Of a stretch of 64,000 nucleotides of DNA, positions 11,706-23,090 are shown piece after piece. Location: positions 89,991,801-90,055,800 of the forward strand of contig OX465582.1 in NCBI GenBank assembly GCA_950022655.1, given 5' to 3'. This DNA is from Alentia gelatinosa. Its lineage: Eukaryota; Annelida; Polychaeta; Phyllodocida; Polynoidae. A program made the translations under genes and the position numbers. Numbering within the stretch: the stretch's first letter is position 1; each line of letters opens with the position of its first letter. The notes below the pieces were generated by a model, which saw only the letters and a program-made list of their open reading frames with translations, was not told where the DNA came from and did not search any database.

Positions 11706-11978
11706 GTCGGCGAGTGGGGAAACTCCCATCCATGTTGCAGCCTGTGATGTATGTAGCTCAGGAGAGGGTGCCGTACGAATCAATACGTCCCTGCCTTCTC
11801 TCAGGCGTCCCGCCAGACTGCCAGCGCCACCCCGCGGTAGACTTGGGTAGTTTGCTCACACGCTGGTGCCGCCATGTTAGCTTCACACGTCGACGATCTA
11901 CGCCGGGTGTTCTGAGAAGCTGTGAACTGCTCCACCGCACAGCATTTAACCTCCTTATAGCGTGAGATCTACTCATCT
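11706..11978. other. Unassigned, moderately GC-rich spacer
   Basis: Frames on both strands (83 and 100 codons) overlap each other and have no recognised motif. No repeat copy was found in the window. Confidence 0.35.
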
Positions 11979-11979
11979 G

Positions 11980-12203
11980 GGGCCTGTTTGGTAATCTAGG
12001 ATCGTATATATGTAGACTCTTTTCTGTATACCATAAAGATCCAGGGACGATGTGGGTCAACTTTATTCAGCACTTATGGACGAATTTAAGGACGGCTAAT
12101 ACTGTCCTAGTGAACATACTTAAATATCATTAAACGATAACCCTTATACTAGGTACAGCAAAGGGTCTTCATGTACGATCCTAGATAATTAAAAGGGCCC
12201 CTG
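11980..12203. mobile_element. F2 TIR element, copy 1
   Basis: The left end GGGGCCTGTTTGGTAATCTA and the right end AGGATCGTACATGAAG-like inverse, finishing in GGGCCCC, bound about 220 bp. The inside block 'GGTCAACTTTATTCAGCACT' is shared with the copies at 46427 and 54066. Confidence 0.8.
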
Positions 12204-12544
12204 TATCGTTATATTAAGAAGCACAAACGATGTACTCAGAATTCTTTTAAAAGAAATTATAAGCAGCGTTTATTACTTGATGATATACATAAAGATGTGA
12301 GATAGATGTTTCTATAATTATCAAATATCTGTGAAAAAAATGCTGCTCGGTCTTTGGGGGAACCTTACATATGTATCATTACTAATGAGATTGAGGGTAC
12401 TCAGAATTTATATTACTATATTCCTCTAGAGGAAGACTCTATTGTCACATACTGCCGCTTGGGGTGTAGAAATTAAAGCTTTACTATATGCCTTTGGACG
12501 AACACTCTATAGTCATGTACTGTAGCTTGAGGTGTATTAACTAC
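12204..12544. other. AT-rich spacer with a short duplication
   Basis: A degenerate direct repeat of about 65 bp is seen at 12415-12540 (ACTCTAT-GTCA-GTACTG-GCTT-GGTGTA). Nothing else is recognised. Confidence 0.4.
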
Positions 12545-12690
12545 AGTTTTACTGCAATGATAATTGCACGGAAAATAACTTGTCTCAGGGAAATGGAACC
12601 CACAATTCAGACGAGGAGATTGTGTTCCATTACAGAATCTCAACAGGATTTGCCTCAGACAAATACCCTGTGAGGTACATGAATCCCATC
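12545..12690. repeat. F6 fragment
   Basis: 'GGAGATT(G/T)TGTTCCA', 'TCTC-ACAGGATTTG' and 'CCTGTGAGGTAC' are shared with 18530-18655. Confidence 0.7.
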
Positions 12691-12875
12691 ATAGGAATCC
12701 TACTTAACAAGGTACAGAATCCAATGAGATTTTGATTGTAAACATTTAAAAAATCTATATAGTCATTTTGGTGAGACAACTGGTCCTGCTGCGACTAAGT
12801 ACTTGCCCTAGCCAATAGGAGGTCAGCAAGCATGATGATATGTTTGCAACACCCCTCACCTGAAGGGTACTAGTC

Positions 12876-13360
12876 CCTGTGTAGACGACTAATTTAAACC
12901 AGCTCGAAATAGCCAGAGCGCGTCCAATAGTCCAAGTGGTGCCTAAGGCCCGGCATCCACCTACTACAATAGAAATTTAGACCTACCGATATGGCACCGA
13001 TATGAAATGCAAACATCGCAGACATATCGGGAAGGTGCAAAATCGTAGACATATGTCTAGACATGCCAATCCACCATGCGTTGTATGGGGATTTTATCGG
13101 TATCTAATCGCAGAAACCTGGTCAACTGCCCAGATATTAGGTGACCTTCCGACGCGATTTAGATTTTTTATCGGAAGATGCATCGTAGACCATATCAGAG
13201 CCATATCTTAGTAGGTGGACGCCGGGCCTAACTGTATTATCTGACTTAGTCAGATGATCTGCTGTCGCCACACGCTTGGCGTTTACATTAGAGACGATTT
13301 CTAGCTTTTTCCTGCTAAAAGTCGTCAGGCAGTGCAAAATGCCAAAATCCCTGGCCAGAA
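12876..13360. repeat. Segmental duplication, copy 2 (contains an F3 MITE)
   Basis: This is a near-identical copy of 9830-10314. The F3 element inside spans 12947-13229, with TAA on both sides. Confidence 0.85.
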
Positions 13361-14150
13361 TCCAGGGTGAGTGTTCACTGTGACTATGTCTGAGATTATG
13401 TACCAGGTATGTCCTTCCATGTGAATCAAACTCACCATCCTGAAACTGGTAAAAGCGCTTTGCTATGTTGTACCAAAGGAGAATTGTCTGAGAATAGGGG
13501 AAAGGTGTGAAGTACACTCATTTCAGGTACATTAGTCTATATGTGTGAATCCCACTTGAGACTAGGAGAAAGGTGTAAAGTACATCAGTCTCAGGTACAT
13601 TAGTCTCCATGTGTGAATCCCAGTTTAGACTAGGGTAAAAGAAATGTGAAGTACACCCGTCTCAGGTACATTAGTCTCAATATGTGAATCCCACTTTAGA
13701 CTAGGGGAAAGGTGTGAAATACACCCGTCTCAGGTACATTAGTCTCTGTGTGTGAATGCAGCTTTAGACTAAGGGAAAGGTGTGAAGTACACTCGTCTCA
13801 GGTATATTAGTCTCTATGTGTGAATCCCGCTCTTAAAATTAAGAGGGGCATTTTGGTGAGCCAAATATACTTCACACGTCCCCCCCAGTGGTTCCAAATT
13901 ACAGCTATTCACACCGGGAAGTGCTGTGAGTACTGAGTACTCTGTGCTGGGGTGTAGGGAATGTAGGGGTGAGACTATGTACTTGGTAGGTCTTCCCATG
14001 TGAATCAAAACTGCCATGTTTCCCTGAGACTGTAGAACACCACAATCTGTGAAGTTTAGTACTCAGTGGGAATTAGGCGAAAAGGTGTGAAGTACAACAG
14101 TCTCGGGTACATTTGTCTCTACGTGTGAATCCCACTGAAGGTGTGAATCT
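13361..14150. repeat. F6 element with internal 68-bp tandem repeat
   Basis: About six units of roughly 68 bp ('GGTGTGAAGTACAC', 'CTCAGGTACATTAGTCTC', 'GTGTGAATCCCACTTTAGAC') fill 13490-13835. F6 sequence with 'TTCACACCGGGAAGTGC' and 'CATGTGAATCAAAACTGCCATG' follows. Counterparts lie at 18120-18420. Confidence 0.75.
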
Positions 14151-14405
14151 CCAGTCTGATCAGAAGAGAGCAGAGAAAGCCTGCATGTCTCTCCGACAGA
14201 TCACGGACACATGTGATCCACTCCATGCCTCCATCGAGGATGAGTTTTAAAAGAAAGAGTGATTAAAAAGTCTTCTTAACGTCGTCTTTATTCGTTATTT
14301 GAAATGATGAGACTTTCTGTAAGACGGTCTTGCAAGATGAATATGAAAAGGTCATTATATAGATTAGGAGTCTGGGAGATACAGGGTGCTGTTTAATAAA
14401 CCAGG
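14151..14405. other. Unassigned spacer
   Basis: No gene or repeat was recognised here. Confidence 0.35.
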
Positions 14406-14407
14406 AT

Positions 14408-14755
14408 AATTAGTAGAAACCGAACGAGAGTTAGACTTGACAATGTTTATGCCACGACGGGCAGGCCGTGTATTACTACACGAGGCGTAGCCGAGTGTAG
14501 TGAGGAACAGACCTGACCAGAGTGGCATAGACACTGACAAGTCTAACTCGAGTTCCGTTTCGTATTTATCCTACCCCGTCTCTGCTTTTGTATTACTAAA
14601 AGATAAATATTGACTCAACGACCAACAGAACTTTTTTTATAGTAGCTGACATCCTGGTCTCTGATTGCTCAATAATGTTATTACTCTAGCGGCATAAAAA
14701 ACACTTTATGTCACGGCCTGCCACATAAAATTTATTTTCTATTAGGGGTAGGATA
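14408..14755. repeat. Composite foldback: palindrome V plus B-tail
   Basis: V arms 14408-14478 and 14498-14563 share the inner 'GTGGCATAGAC' and outer 'CGAGTTAGACTTG' inverted texts. The apex at 14479-14497 is CACGAGGCGTAGCCGAGTG. The B-tail spans 14567-14755 and ends GGGGTAGGATA. A partner copy in mirrored order lies at 39310-39608. Confidence 0.8.
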
Positions 14756-14814
14756 AATCCTGGTCCTCTAATTGTCCTAGGTCCAATGTCATTGTATAAA
14801 TAGTTTTGTTCTAG

Positions 14815-15060
14815 AGCCTAAGTCATCTAAAACTCTCCTAAGCCAAGGACATTTACAGAGGTGTTCTGGATGTATCTTGTTCCATAAGTATAATATGATA
14901 TTGTATCAATATTGTAGTAATCAGCAATTCTGTGATAAAATCGCTGGTTTGAGTGTATGAGAAAGGGCTGGGCATCTCTTTAGTGACAGGAATTACACTC
15001 TTAATGACCTACATGATGTGGGTCTCTTCAATAGCACAGGAACGTGCCCTGACTTCTTCT
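14815..15060. repeat. Dispersed repeat, copy in forward orientation
   Basis: It matches the inverse of 30040-30620, for example 'ACTCTCCTAAG-CAAGGACA', 'TGTATCAATATTGTAGTAA' and 'CAATAGCACAGGAACG'. The other copy is split by an F3 MITE. Confidence 0.75.
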
Positions 15061-15129
15061 TTCTACTTGAGTTGTATCTTATCGTTTATTAACCACCTAA
15101 TATAGTCTCCATACCAAACGTATGGAGTC

Positions 15130-16255
15130 CACAGATCGCTACAGACTAGATTCCGGAAAGCCTGCCTGTCAGTGTCTGCCTGTCTGCCCAATTATCCTAT
15201 CATTTTCTATCTGTCAGTATCACCCTATCTGCACCCTCCTGTCTATATCTACCTGCCTGTCGCTCTCCCTGTCATTCTCTGCTTGTTATTCTCTGCCTGT
15301 TAGTATATCTCTGTCTGCATCACCCTGTCAATATCTATCTGCCTTCCACTCTGCCCATCAGTTTGCCTTGTTGATGTAACATGACACATGGTTATTTAGC
15401 ATCTGTCACTCTGCTTGCCTGTTAGTATGCCATGTATCTGCCTGTCACTCTGCCTGCCTGCCCTGCTGTGTATCTGTCACTGTACCATGTATCTGCCTGT
15501 CACTGTGGTCGCCACTCTGCCTGCCTGTATCTGCCTGTCAGTTTCCCTACCTGTCAGTGTGCCATGTATCTTCCTATCACTCTGCTTGTCACTCTGCCCA
15601 TAAATCTACCCGTCACTATTCCTGCCTGTCATTGTACAGTGTATCTGCCCCTCAGTTTTTCCTGCCTGCCTGAATGTACCTGTCTCTCTACCTGGCTGTC
15701 CTGCCTAAATCTGCCTGTCACTCTGCATGTTTGTCACTCCTGCCTGTATCTACCTGTCAGTTTGCCTATCACTGTCAGTGTACCGTGTATCTGCCCGTCA
15801 GTTGGCTACGTAGCGGCGCTGATCTAACTCGACGTGCGCCTATTTACCATCTGTCACTCTCTGCCTGTCATTCTGCCTGCCTGTCAATCTGCCTGCCTGT
15901 CAGTGTACCATGTATCTGCCCGTCAATCTGCCTGCCTGTCAGTGTACCATGTATCTGCCCGTCAATCTGCCTGCCTGTCAGTGTACCATGTATCTGCCCG
16001 TCAGTTTGCCTGCCTGTCAGTGTACCATGTATCTGCCCGTTAATCTGCCTGCCTGTCAGTGTACCATGTATCTGCCCGTCAGTTTGCCTGCCTGTCAGTT
16101 TGCCACATAGCATGCACCTATTTACTATCTATCACTCTCTGCCTGTCATTCTGCCTGCCTGTCGGTGTACCATGTATCTGCCTGTCAATCTGCCTGCCTG
16201 TCAGTGTACCATGTATCTGCCCGTCAGTTTGCCTGCCCGTCAGTTGGCCATGTAG
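15130..16255. repeat. CTGCCTGTC-rich minisatellite, 39-bp unit
   Basis: Irregular CTGCCTGTCA repeats become a regular 39-bp array at 15901-16100 (CAGTGTACCATGTATCTGCC ...). A 45-bp junction block (GTAGCGGCGCTGATCTAACT ...) appears at about 15807-15850 and again at about 16250-16291, so a segment of about 443 bp was duplicated. The 39-bp length keeps all frames open and explains the long Cys/Pro/Val frames. Confidence 0.9.
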
Positions 16256-16291
16256 CGGCGCTGATCTAACTCGACGTGCGCCTATTTACCA

Positions 16292-16660
16292 TCACAGTTC
16301 ACTTAGCGCGCCGCTCACTTGATTACCGCCTCCTGCTCGTCCCCGGGGAGGCGCTGATCACGTTAGGCGCGCGTGTTCACTTAATTGGCCGCCTCGCCTC
16401 GCCTTCCTCCCGGCGGCCCGCCCGCCGCCCGCCCGCCGGACGGACGGACGGGGGAGGGGGCCGCGCGGCCGCCCGGCCCCGCGCCGGGAGGCCGGGCGAG
16501 GGGCACCGGGCGCGGGCGTTACCGGGAAGTCGGGGCGCGCCGCCGGCCGCTGCCGACTGGTCCTGGCGCCGGGCGAGCTGCTCGTGAGCTGCTCAATGGG
16601 CGGGGGGTAAGGCAGGGCGGGCGACGGGCGCGATATGGTAGGGCGATATGGATGGTCAGC
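16292..16660. promoter_or_regulatory. CpG-rich island
   Basis: Very GC- and CpG-dense sequence includes GCCCGCCGCCCGCCCGCCGG runs. The low-complexity frames are not credible genes. It is a candidate promoter, but no adjacent exon is recognised. Confidence 0.4.
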
Positions 16661-16785
16661 GAATGGGGTGTGATGACAAAACGGGTAGGCTGGTCAGGAA
16701 ACGGGGGCTACGACGGGGCTAGCTGGCTGTAGAGTATGAACAATGGGTGAGCACCACAGGAGGGTCTATCAGAGTATTCCTTGAC

Positions 16786-18110
16786 CAAGGTTAGCCGGCT
16801 GTTCAGTAAAGGGGAGTTATGGTGGGGTGGGCTGGCTTTTCAGTGAAGGGGAGTTATGGTGGAGTGGGCTGGCTGTTCAGTGAAGGGGAGTTATGGTGGG
16901 GTGGGCTGGCTGATCAGTGAAGGGGAGTTATGGTGGGCTGGTTGCTGGCTGTTCAGTGAAGGGGAGTTATGGTGGGGTGGGCTGGCTTTTCAGTGAAGGG
17001 GAGTTATGGTGGAGTGGGCTGGCTGTTCAGTGAAGGGGAGTTATGGTGGGGTGGGCTGGCTGATCAGTGAAGGGGAGTTATGGTGGGCTGGTTGCTGGCT
17101 GTTCAGTGAAGGGGAGTTATGGTGGGGTGGGCTGGCTGTTCGGTGAAGGGGAGTTATGGTGGGGTGGGTCGGCTGTTCAGTGAAGGGGAGTTATGGTGGG
17201 GTGGGCCGGCTGTTCAGTGAAGGGGTGTTATGGTGGGGTGGGCCAGCTGTTCAGTGAAGGGGAGTTATGGTGGGCTGGTTGCCGGCTGTTCAGTAAAGGG
17301 GAGTTATGGTGGGGTGGGCTGGCTGTTCAGTGAAGGGGAGTTATGGTGGGCTGGTTGCTGGCTGTTCAGTGAAGGGGAGTTATGGTGGGGTGGGCTGGCT
17401 GTTCGGTGAAGGGGAGTTATGGTGGGGTGGGTCGGCTGTTCAGTGAAGGGGAGTTATGCTGGGGTGGGCCGGCTGTTCAGTGAAGGGGTGTTATGGGGGG
17501 GTGGGCCAGCTGTTCAGCTAAGGGGAGTTATGGTGGGCTGGTTGCCGGCTGTTCAGTAAAGGGGAGTTATGGTGGGGTGGGGCGGCTGTTCAGTAAAGGG
17601 GAGTTATGGTGGGGTGGGCTGGCTGTTCAGTGAAGGGGAGTTATGGTGGGCTGGTTGCTGGCTGTTCAGTGAAGGGGAGTTATGGTGGGGTGGGCTGGCT
17701 GTTCAGTGAAGGGGAGTTATGGTGGGCTGGTTGCTGGCTGTTCAGTGAAGGGGAGTTATGGTGGGGTGGGCTGGCTGTTCGGTGAAGGGGAGTTATGGTG
17801 GGGTGGGTCGGCTGTTCAGTGAAGGGGAGTTATGGTGGGGTGGGCCAGCTGTTCAGTGAAGGGGTGTTATGGTGGGGTGGGCCAGCTGTTCAGTGAAGGG
17901 GAGTTATGGTGGGCTGGTTGCCGGCTGTTCAGTAAAGGGGAGTTATGGTGGGCTGGGGCGGCTGTTCAGTAAAGGGGAGTTATGGTGGGGTGGGCCGGCT
18001 GTTTAGTGAAGGGGAGTTATGGCTGGGTGGGCAGGCTGTTTAGTGAAGGGGAGTTATGGCTGGGTGGGCAGGCTGTTCGGTGAAGGGGAGCTATGGTGGG
18101 GTGGATGGGT
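16786..18110. repeat. 37-bp minisatellite with 150-bp higher-order units
   Basis: About 35 units of GCTGTTCAGTGAAGGGGAGT + TATGGTGGGGTGGGCTG are present. Variants with GGGCTGGTTGCTG make 39-bp units. A four-unit block starting at 16831 recurs at 16981, and larger blocks repeat again later. Confidence 0.95.
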
Positions 18111-18119
18111 TGCTAAAGT

Positions 18120-18665
18120 TGGATTCACACGATGGGACAAATTTACCTGAGACTGGTATACTTCACACCTTTGCACCAGGCGGCTAGAATTTCCAGCTGG
18201 GTAAAAAGTTTCACAGATCGGGGTGTTTTACAGTCTCAGGGTAACATGGCGGATTCAATTCACATGGGAAGACTTAACAGGTACATAGTCTCACCCCTAC
18301 ACCTCTACACAGTGTACATAGGGTACACAGGGTACACAGTCGCCGACCTAGGATACTTCCCCGTGTGAATAGGTGTTATTCGAGACCACTGAGACTCACA
18401 GATTGGGGGAGAACGTGTGAAATACATTTGTCTCACCAAAATGTCCCTCTGAATTTTAAACCCGTTTAAAGCCAAAACCTCGTGAGATTCTGTTCCTTGT
18501 TAGGGGTGATTGTCGCCAACAATTGCAGGAGAAAAAAGTTGTCTCAGCAAAATGGAAGCCTGTCATTCACATGAGGAGATTTTGTTCCAGTACCGAATCT
18601 CCACAGGATTTGTCTCAGACAAACGGCCTGTGAGGTACGTGAATCCCACCGTGTGAATCCCACTT
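18120..18665. mobile_element. F6 element, fuller copy
   Basis: It starts GGATTCACACGATGGGAC and ends GTGTGAATCCCAC, an inverted pair. Internal blocks match 13360-14150 ('ACATGGCGGATTCA', 'TACATAGTCTCACCCCTACA') and 12545-12690. Confidence 0.7.
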
Positions 18666-19540
18666 TAGTGAGTGGTCACTATGGTGGGGTGAGCGGGTTG
18701 CTCTTTGAGAAGACACTATGGTGGGGTGGCTAGGTTTCTCTGTGACAGGGCCCTATTGCGGGGTGTTTGTTTAATTTTCCCCGTTCTGCTGGAGTGTGTT
18801 TTCCACGGTTCGGAAAAAATATTTGGTCGCAAGAGGTGAGGGAAGGTCGTGAATTTTGGAACGCCTCGTTCTTCCATACCCTATTGTGGGGTGTTGGGTT
18901 TTTCTGTGAGAGGATTCTATGGTGGGGTGGGTGGATTTCTCTGTGAGAGGGTAGTATCGGTTAGGCAGGTTGCTCTATGAGAGGGTGCTATAGCAGGGTG
19001 GGCGGGTTTCTCTGTGAGAGGGTAGTATTGGTTAGGCAGGTTGCTCTACGAGAGGGTGCTATAGCAGGGTGGGCGGGTTTCTCTGCGAGAGGGTAGTATC
19101 GGTTAGGCAGGTTGCTCTATGAGAGGGTGCTATAGCAGGGTGGGTGGATTTCTCTGTGAGAGGGTAGTATCGGTTAGGCAGGTTGCTCTATGAGAGGGTG
19201 CTATAGCAGGGTGGGTGGATTTCTCTGTGAGAGGGTAGTATCGGTTAGGCAGGTTGCTCTATGAGAGGGTGCTATAGCAGGGTGGATGGATTTCTCTGTG
19301 AGAGGGTAGTATCGGTTAGGCAGGTTGCTCTATGAGAGGGTGCTATAGCAGAGTGGGAGGGTTTCTCTGTGAGAGGGTAGTATCGGTAGGGCAGGTTGCT
19401 CTATGAGAGGATTCTATGGTGGGGTGGGTGGATTTCTCTGTGAGAGGGTAGTATCAGTTAGGCAGGTTGCTCTATGCGAGGGTGCTATAGCAGGGTGGGC
19501 GGGTTTCTCTGTGAGAGGGTGCTTTGGCGGGATGGGCGGG
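18666..19540. repeat. 71-bp minisatellite
   Basis: Regular 71-bp units (for example 18950 to 19021) contain GGTAGTATCGGTTAGGCAGG and GAGAGGGTGCTATAGCAGGG. The first 220 bp are more degenerate and include an unrelated stretch at about 18780-18880. Confidence 0.95.
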
Positions 19541-19571
19541 ATGGGCGGGCTGTAGAGAACAGAGACTCATT

Positions 19572-19850
19572 TATCCTACCCCTCATATAAATCTCCATAG
19601 ACTTAACATGGAGTGACTGTATGCCACGGTTATGCCATATAATATTTATATGCCACAGGTGACACATGAAGTTAAAAACATGTGACAGGGTAGGATAAAA
19701 TCTAAACGTCACTTAATTTCATGCAATTGTTGTTTTCTGCTACAGATATCACTCAGCTCCGCTTCGTGATATCATTCTGCGAAAACAACTCATGCCATAT
19801 AAACAAATGTATGAAATTTTGTGACGTTTCTGGATAATCTCATAGACTCA
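19572..19850. repeat. Composite foldback: B-tail plus palindrome W
   Basis: The B-tail (19572-19696) has TATCCTACCCC and GGGTAGGATA ends. W (about 19703-19850) has an apex at 19750-19768, CAC-TC-AGC-TCC-GCT-TC-GTG. Its asymmetric marks (CTACAGATATC before the apex) are in the opposite order to the copy at 56850-56985. Confidence 0.8.
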
Positions 19851-19859
19851 TATATATGA

Positions 19860-19992
19860 AATAAACAATACTCCACTCGTTTGGATGCACCGTAATCGTC
19901 ACTAGGCTTCGCCTCGATGATGATTGCGGAGCATCTAAGCTCGTGGAGTATTGTCTATTTATGCGATTCTCGATGCGGTTCTATATAATGAG
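19860..19992. repeat. Palindrome Z
   Basis: Arms with CAATACTCCACTCGTTTGGA and TCGTGGAGTATTG surround an apex at about 19903-19916 (GGC-TTC-GCC). Copies lie at 57853-58005 and 62856-63006, each there joined to a D-tail. Confidence 0.8.
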
Positions 19993-20379
19993 CTAGCACC
20001 ATCCATTAATTCTTGACAATAATGATCACGGTATATTCAGTATCCATAAAGTAGTTGGAGAAGGTTGACCCCCACACCCAATCTCCATCTTCTACGCATT
20101 TAATCAGAGAATGTACGTATGCATTTCTTGTGTGACACTCATTCCTTCTTCCAATAATGAGCCTGCAAAAATCTGCATTCTTTAAACATGTCAGACTTGG
20201 ATTTAATTTCAGGCAAAATAAAGAACCAAGATCCTTCCACTACACTATTTCTTTTGTTTTTAAATTTTCTCTCTTGCAACACCTCAAATACAAAGGAAAA
20301 CACTGGGGGTGATTTGTATTGCCGCTGTGATTTCTATCCTCCCTTGAAACAAAGAAGAAACAAATCAGTTACAAATCAC
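19993..20379. other. Unassigned AT-rich spacer
   Basis: A 72-codon frame (20188-20406) is Lys/Asn/Ser-rich with no known motif. No repeat was recognised. Confidence 0.35.
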
Positions 20380-20720
20380 AAGGTCACGGCGGGTGGCAGC
20401 AGCTGACGGCAAAGTCGTCTGGCTTGTGAAGCAGACGACAATCGAGCGATGTTACAAATTTGCGCGGGAATACGAAAAAAACCACAGCGAACTGATAAAA
20501 ACCAGGTCTCCCGCGCCAAAATCCAATTTGCGTTAAAAGAAAAGGCCTTCTCGTCCAAGGTTTTCCGAGGTTTTCACTTTCACTTATTGCGGTCTGCAGG
20601 GGGTTAGGGAAGGAGATGGTGAGCTTTTTATCCGCGCCTTTTTCCTTTGGGAGCTGGGGTTTCTGTTGCCACCCACGCCGGCAGCGGATGGGTGGCAAAT
20701 CAGACGGAGAAATGAGCATT
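20380..20720. other. GC-richer segment, related in part to 6190-6240
   Basis: It shares the AGTCGTCTGG ... AGCAG-CGAC ... AAATT block with the segment near 6.2 kb. Minus-strand frames (up to 125 codons) are probably non-coding. Confidence 0.4.
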
Positions 20721-20724
20721 TGCT

Positions 20725-21160
20725 CCAACACACACACTAAGGATGCGACACACCCTGCCAAGCGTTACGACACGCCTCCGATGCAGGGGCCTGTTTGATA
20801 ATCTAGGATCGCTCATGAAGACCCTTTTCTGTACATCGTACAAAGGTTGTCACTTAATCATATCTAAGTTCTTTCGAGAAGTTAAGGCCAACACACACAC
20901 TAAGCACCCGACACACCACGACAAATTTTACGACATACCTCCGATGCAAGGGCCCATTTGATAATCTAGGATTGTCCATAAGGACCGTTTTCTGTACCTC
21001 GCACAAGTGTTATCTTTCGTGATATTCAAGTCTGTTCACTAAGACAGTCTTAGCTGTCCAATAAGTCATCCATAAGTGTTGAATAAAGTTTATCCACATG
21101 TCCCTGGGTCTCTGTGGCATTCAGAAAAGGGTCTACATGTACGACCCTAGATTTTTGTCA
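20725..21160. repeat. F2 element with internal 165-bp duplication
   Basis: F2 ends occur at 20785 and again at 20948 (GGGCC-TTTGATAATCTAGGAT). Each is preceded by 'ACACACACTAAG ... CGACACACC ... CCTCCGATGCA'. The right end (AAAAGGGTCTACATGTACGA) is at about 21127-21155. Confidence 0.7.
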
Positions 21161-21575
21161 GAAGCAAAGGCTGTGTTGCAGTGGTGGATCAAGCATTCTG
21201 ACATGCCTTATGACACACTCCAACACAAACTGATACAGTCACTTGTAACATAAGTGTTGTATCGCAGGTCTTGCATCATATGTGTATGGCCATGTCAGAG
21301 CATGTCACCCCTAACAGTGTCTGACAGTGTCATGATGATAAAATGTATTCAACCAGGGCTTCTGACACACTACGACAAGTGCTCTTCTGACACGCTCCCA
21401 ACACAGAATTTTAAAACTTTTCGACATCACTACAATGCAGTAATTTAGTGTCATACTCTGACATACTACAACACAGAATGATTCAGCCTTCCGACACAGC
21501 AACGATACATGGATTTCAATTTGTAGCCATGTCATGGCTGTGTCGTAGCCGTGTCGGAGTGTGTTGGAGCTCAGT
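21161..21575. repeat. F8-type element
   Basis: Many GACACACT(A/C)CGAC-type motifs and a right end GGAGTGTGTTGGAGCTCAGTGGG match the F8 terminal repeat (inverse CCCACTGAGCTCC) seen at 33206 and 43108. Confidence 0.55.
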
Positions 21576-21880
21576 GGGTTCAGCCTTTACCGTCCAACGT
21601 GCGCCAGGTAGCCACACATCGGCCTCGAGCCGGATTATGCAGCCTTCCCGCCAATTACTGTCAATTTGTGGCAGACAGCCCGGCAAATGCGATGGTGTGT
21701 CCTCAGTGGGAGGGTGGAGAGGTGGGACGGGGGAGGAGGCAGGGTGGGGACCGCTTTAGGAGATGGAAAGAAATTCTTGGCACCAGATGCAATCAAATGC
21801 CGCAGGGGGAAGGTAGATGTGTGTGTGTCTGCTGGAGAATTTCTGTACTGGGAAAATAATGGACGGAATGAGCAGACATG
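21576..21880. other. Unassigned spacer
   Basis: Three overlapping frames in all forward phases have no recognised domain, so none is called. Confidence 0.3.
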
Positions 21881-22270
21881 GGGAAGAGAAGGAGAGTAGA
21901 GAAAGGGAGGACGCTAAAGAGAAAAGGAGGGAGGAAGAGAAGGAGAAGAGAGAAAGGAGGATGGTTAATCTAAAAGGAGGGAGGAAGAGGAGAGAAGAGG
22001 TAGGGCAGATGGTAAAGAGAAAAGGAGGAAGGAGGAGGAGAACAGGAGAGAAAGGGAGGATAGTAAAGAGGAAATGAGGGACAGGAGAGAAAGAGAGGAT
22101 GGTAAAAAAGAAAGGATGCATGGAGGTAGAGGAGAGTATAGAAAGGGCGATGGTAAAAAGAAAAGGAGGAAGGAAGAGAAGAGGAGAGAAAGGGAGGATA
22201 GTGAAGATAAAAGGATAGAGAAGGACAGGAGAGAAATGGAGGATGGTAAAAAGAAAGGATGGAGGTAGAT
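21880..22270. repeat. Polypurine tract (GA-rich)
   Basis: About 390 bp are almost entirely purine on the plus strand, with GGAGGAAGG and GAGAGAAAGG variants. Lys/Glu/Arg frames here and Ser/Leu/Phe frames opposite are low-complexity artefacts. Confidence 0.9.
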
Positions 22271-22610
22271 ATCTAAGTAGTTTTCGATATTCATCATGTG
22301 GTATATTTTTTAAATATCTGTCACTTACTCGATGGTCGCAAGGCCGCCACGTTCAGCATTGAGTTTCTGATATTCAATCTAGTACACGGGAATTTGCATC
22401 TTATATATTTAGAAATACACTTCCAAATATCCTTATTGATGCTGTATCAGGAAAATATCCAATGAAAATTTCAAACCGATACTCTATATTTTGACTTCAT
22501 TCTAGGTCAGTATCGATTTTCAATAAATGGCAAAATGGCTGGGCAGAAGGAACCTGGAAAGATTGCTAAATCGTTTTACGTTCGTCAGAAGTGAAAAACT
22601 TTATCACCCA
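22271..22610. other. Unassigned AT-rich spacer
   Basis: No gene, no palindrome and no known repeat was seen. Confidence 0.35.
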
Positions 22611-22975
22611 CTTTATTACCCACCTAACACGGAGTCTCCATACTAAGCCTATGGAGCCTCCAGATTCACTACTGAGTAGAATACGGAGAGCCATATTCAC
22701 CTAGGAGAATATGGCCCTTTTGGTCACCCGATGGGCATTATAGGAACTATTTATATAAACAATGCATGGTGCTGGCCTCAAATTTCTAATTATTTACAAG
22801 ATTTCTGTCCTAATAATTAGTAGAAGGGTGAGTAATAAATACAACATTACCATGACTTCGATCTGTGTGGCATTATTCTCCTTGTAGTTGACACTACGCA
22901 ATCCTATACAATATACTATGTGTCAACTAAGCGGAGAATACGACCACGCAGATCCAAATCATGGTAATATTGTGC
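22611..22975. repeat. K-like segment and short foldback
   Basis: TTACCCACCTAACACGG and 'CCATACTAAGCCTATGGAG' at about 22617-22670 resemble a K-tail end. A foldback at 22846-22975 pairs ACATTACCATGACTTCGATC with GATCCAAATCATGGTAATAT, and inside it TAGTTGACAC with GTGTCAACTA. Confidence 0.6.
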
Positions 22976-23090
22976 ATATCTATTTTTTTGTCAACAAAAA
23001 ATTCAACAAGAAAGGTCTACATTTGTGGTAGGGCAGAAAAGTCGCCGACCCTAGCAGCTAGTAGCTGACCAAGTAACTAGCTGGTCAAAG

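Noticed and set aside
16786..18110. Regular repeats considered as a CRISPR array
   Set aside because: Units are head-to-tail with no unique spacers, and the genome is eukaryotic.
20384..20761. 125-codon minus-strand frame
   Set aside because: Part of it (the CRLLHKPDDF region) matches a frame near 6.2 kb because the DNA is a shared repeat, not because of a protein family.
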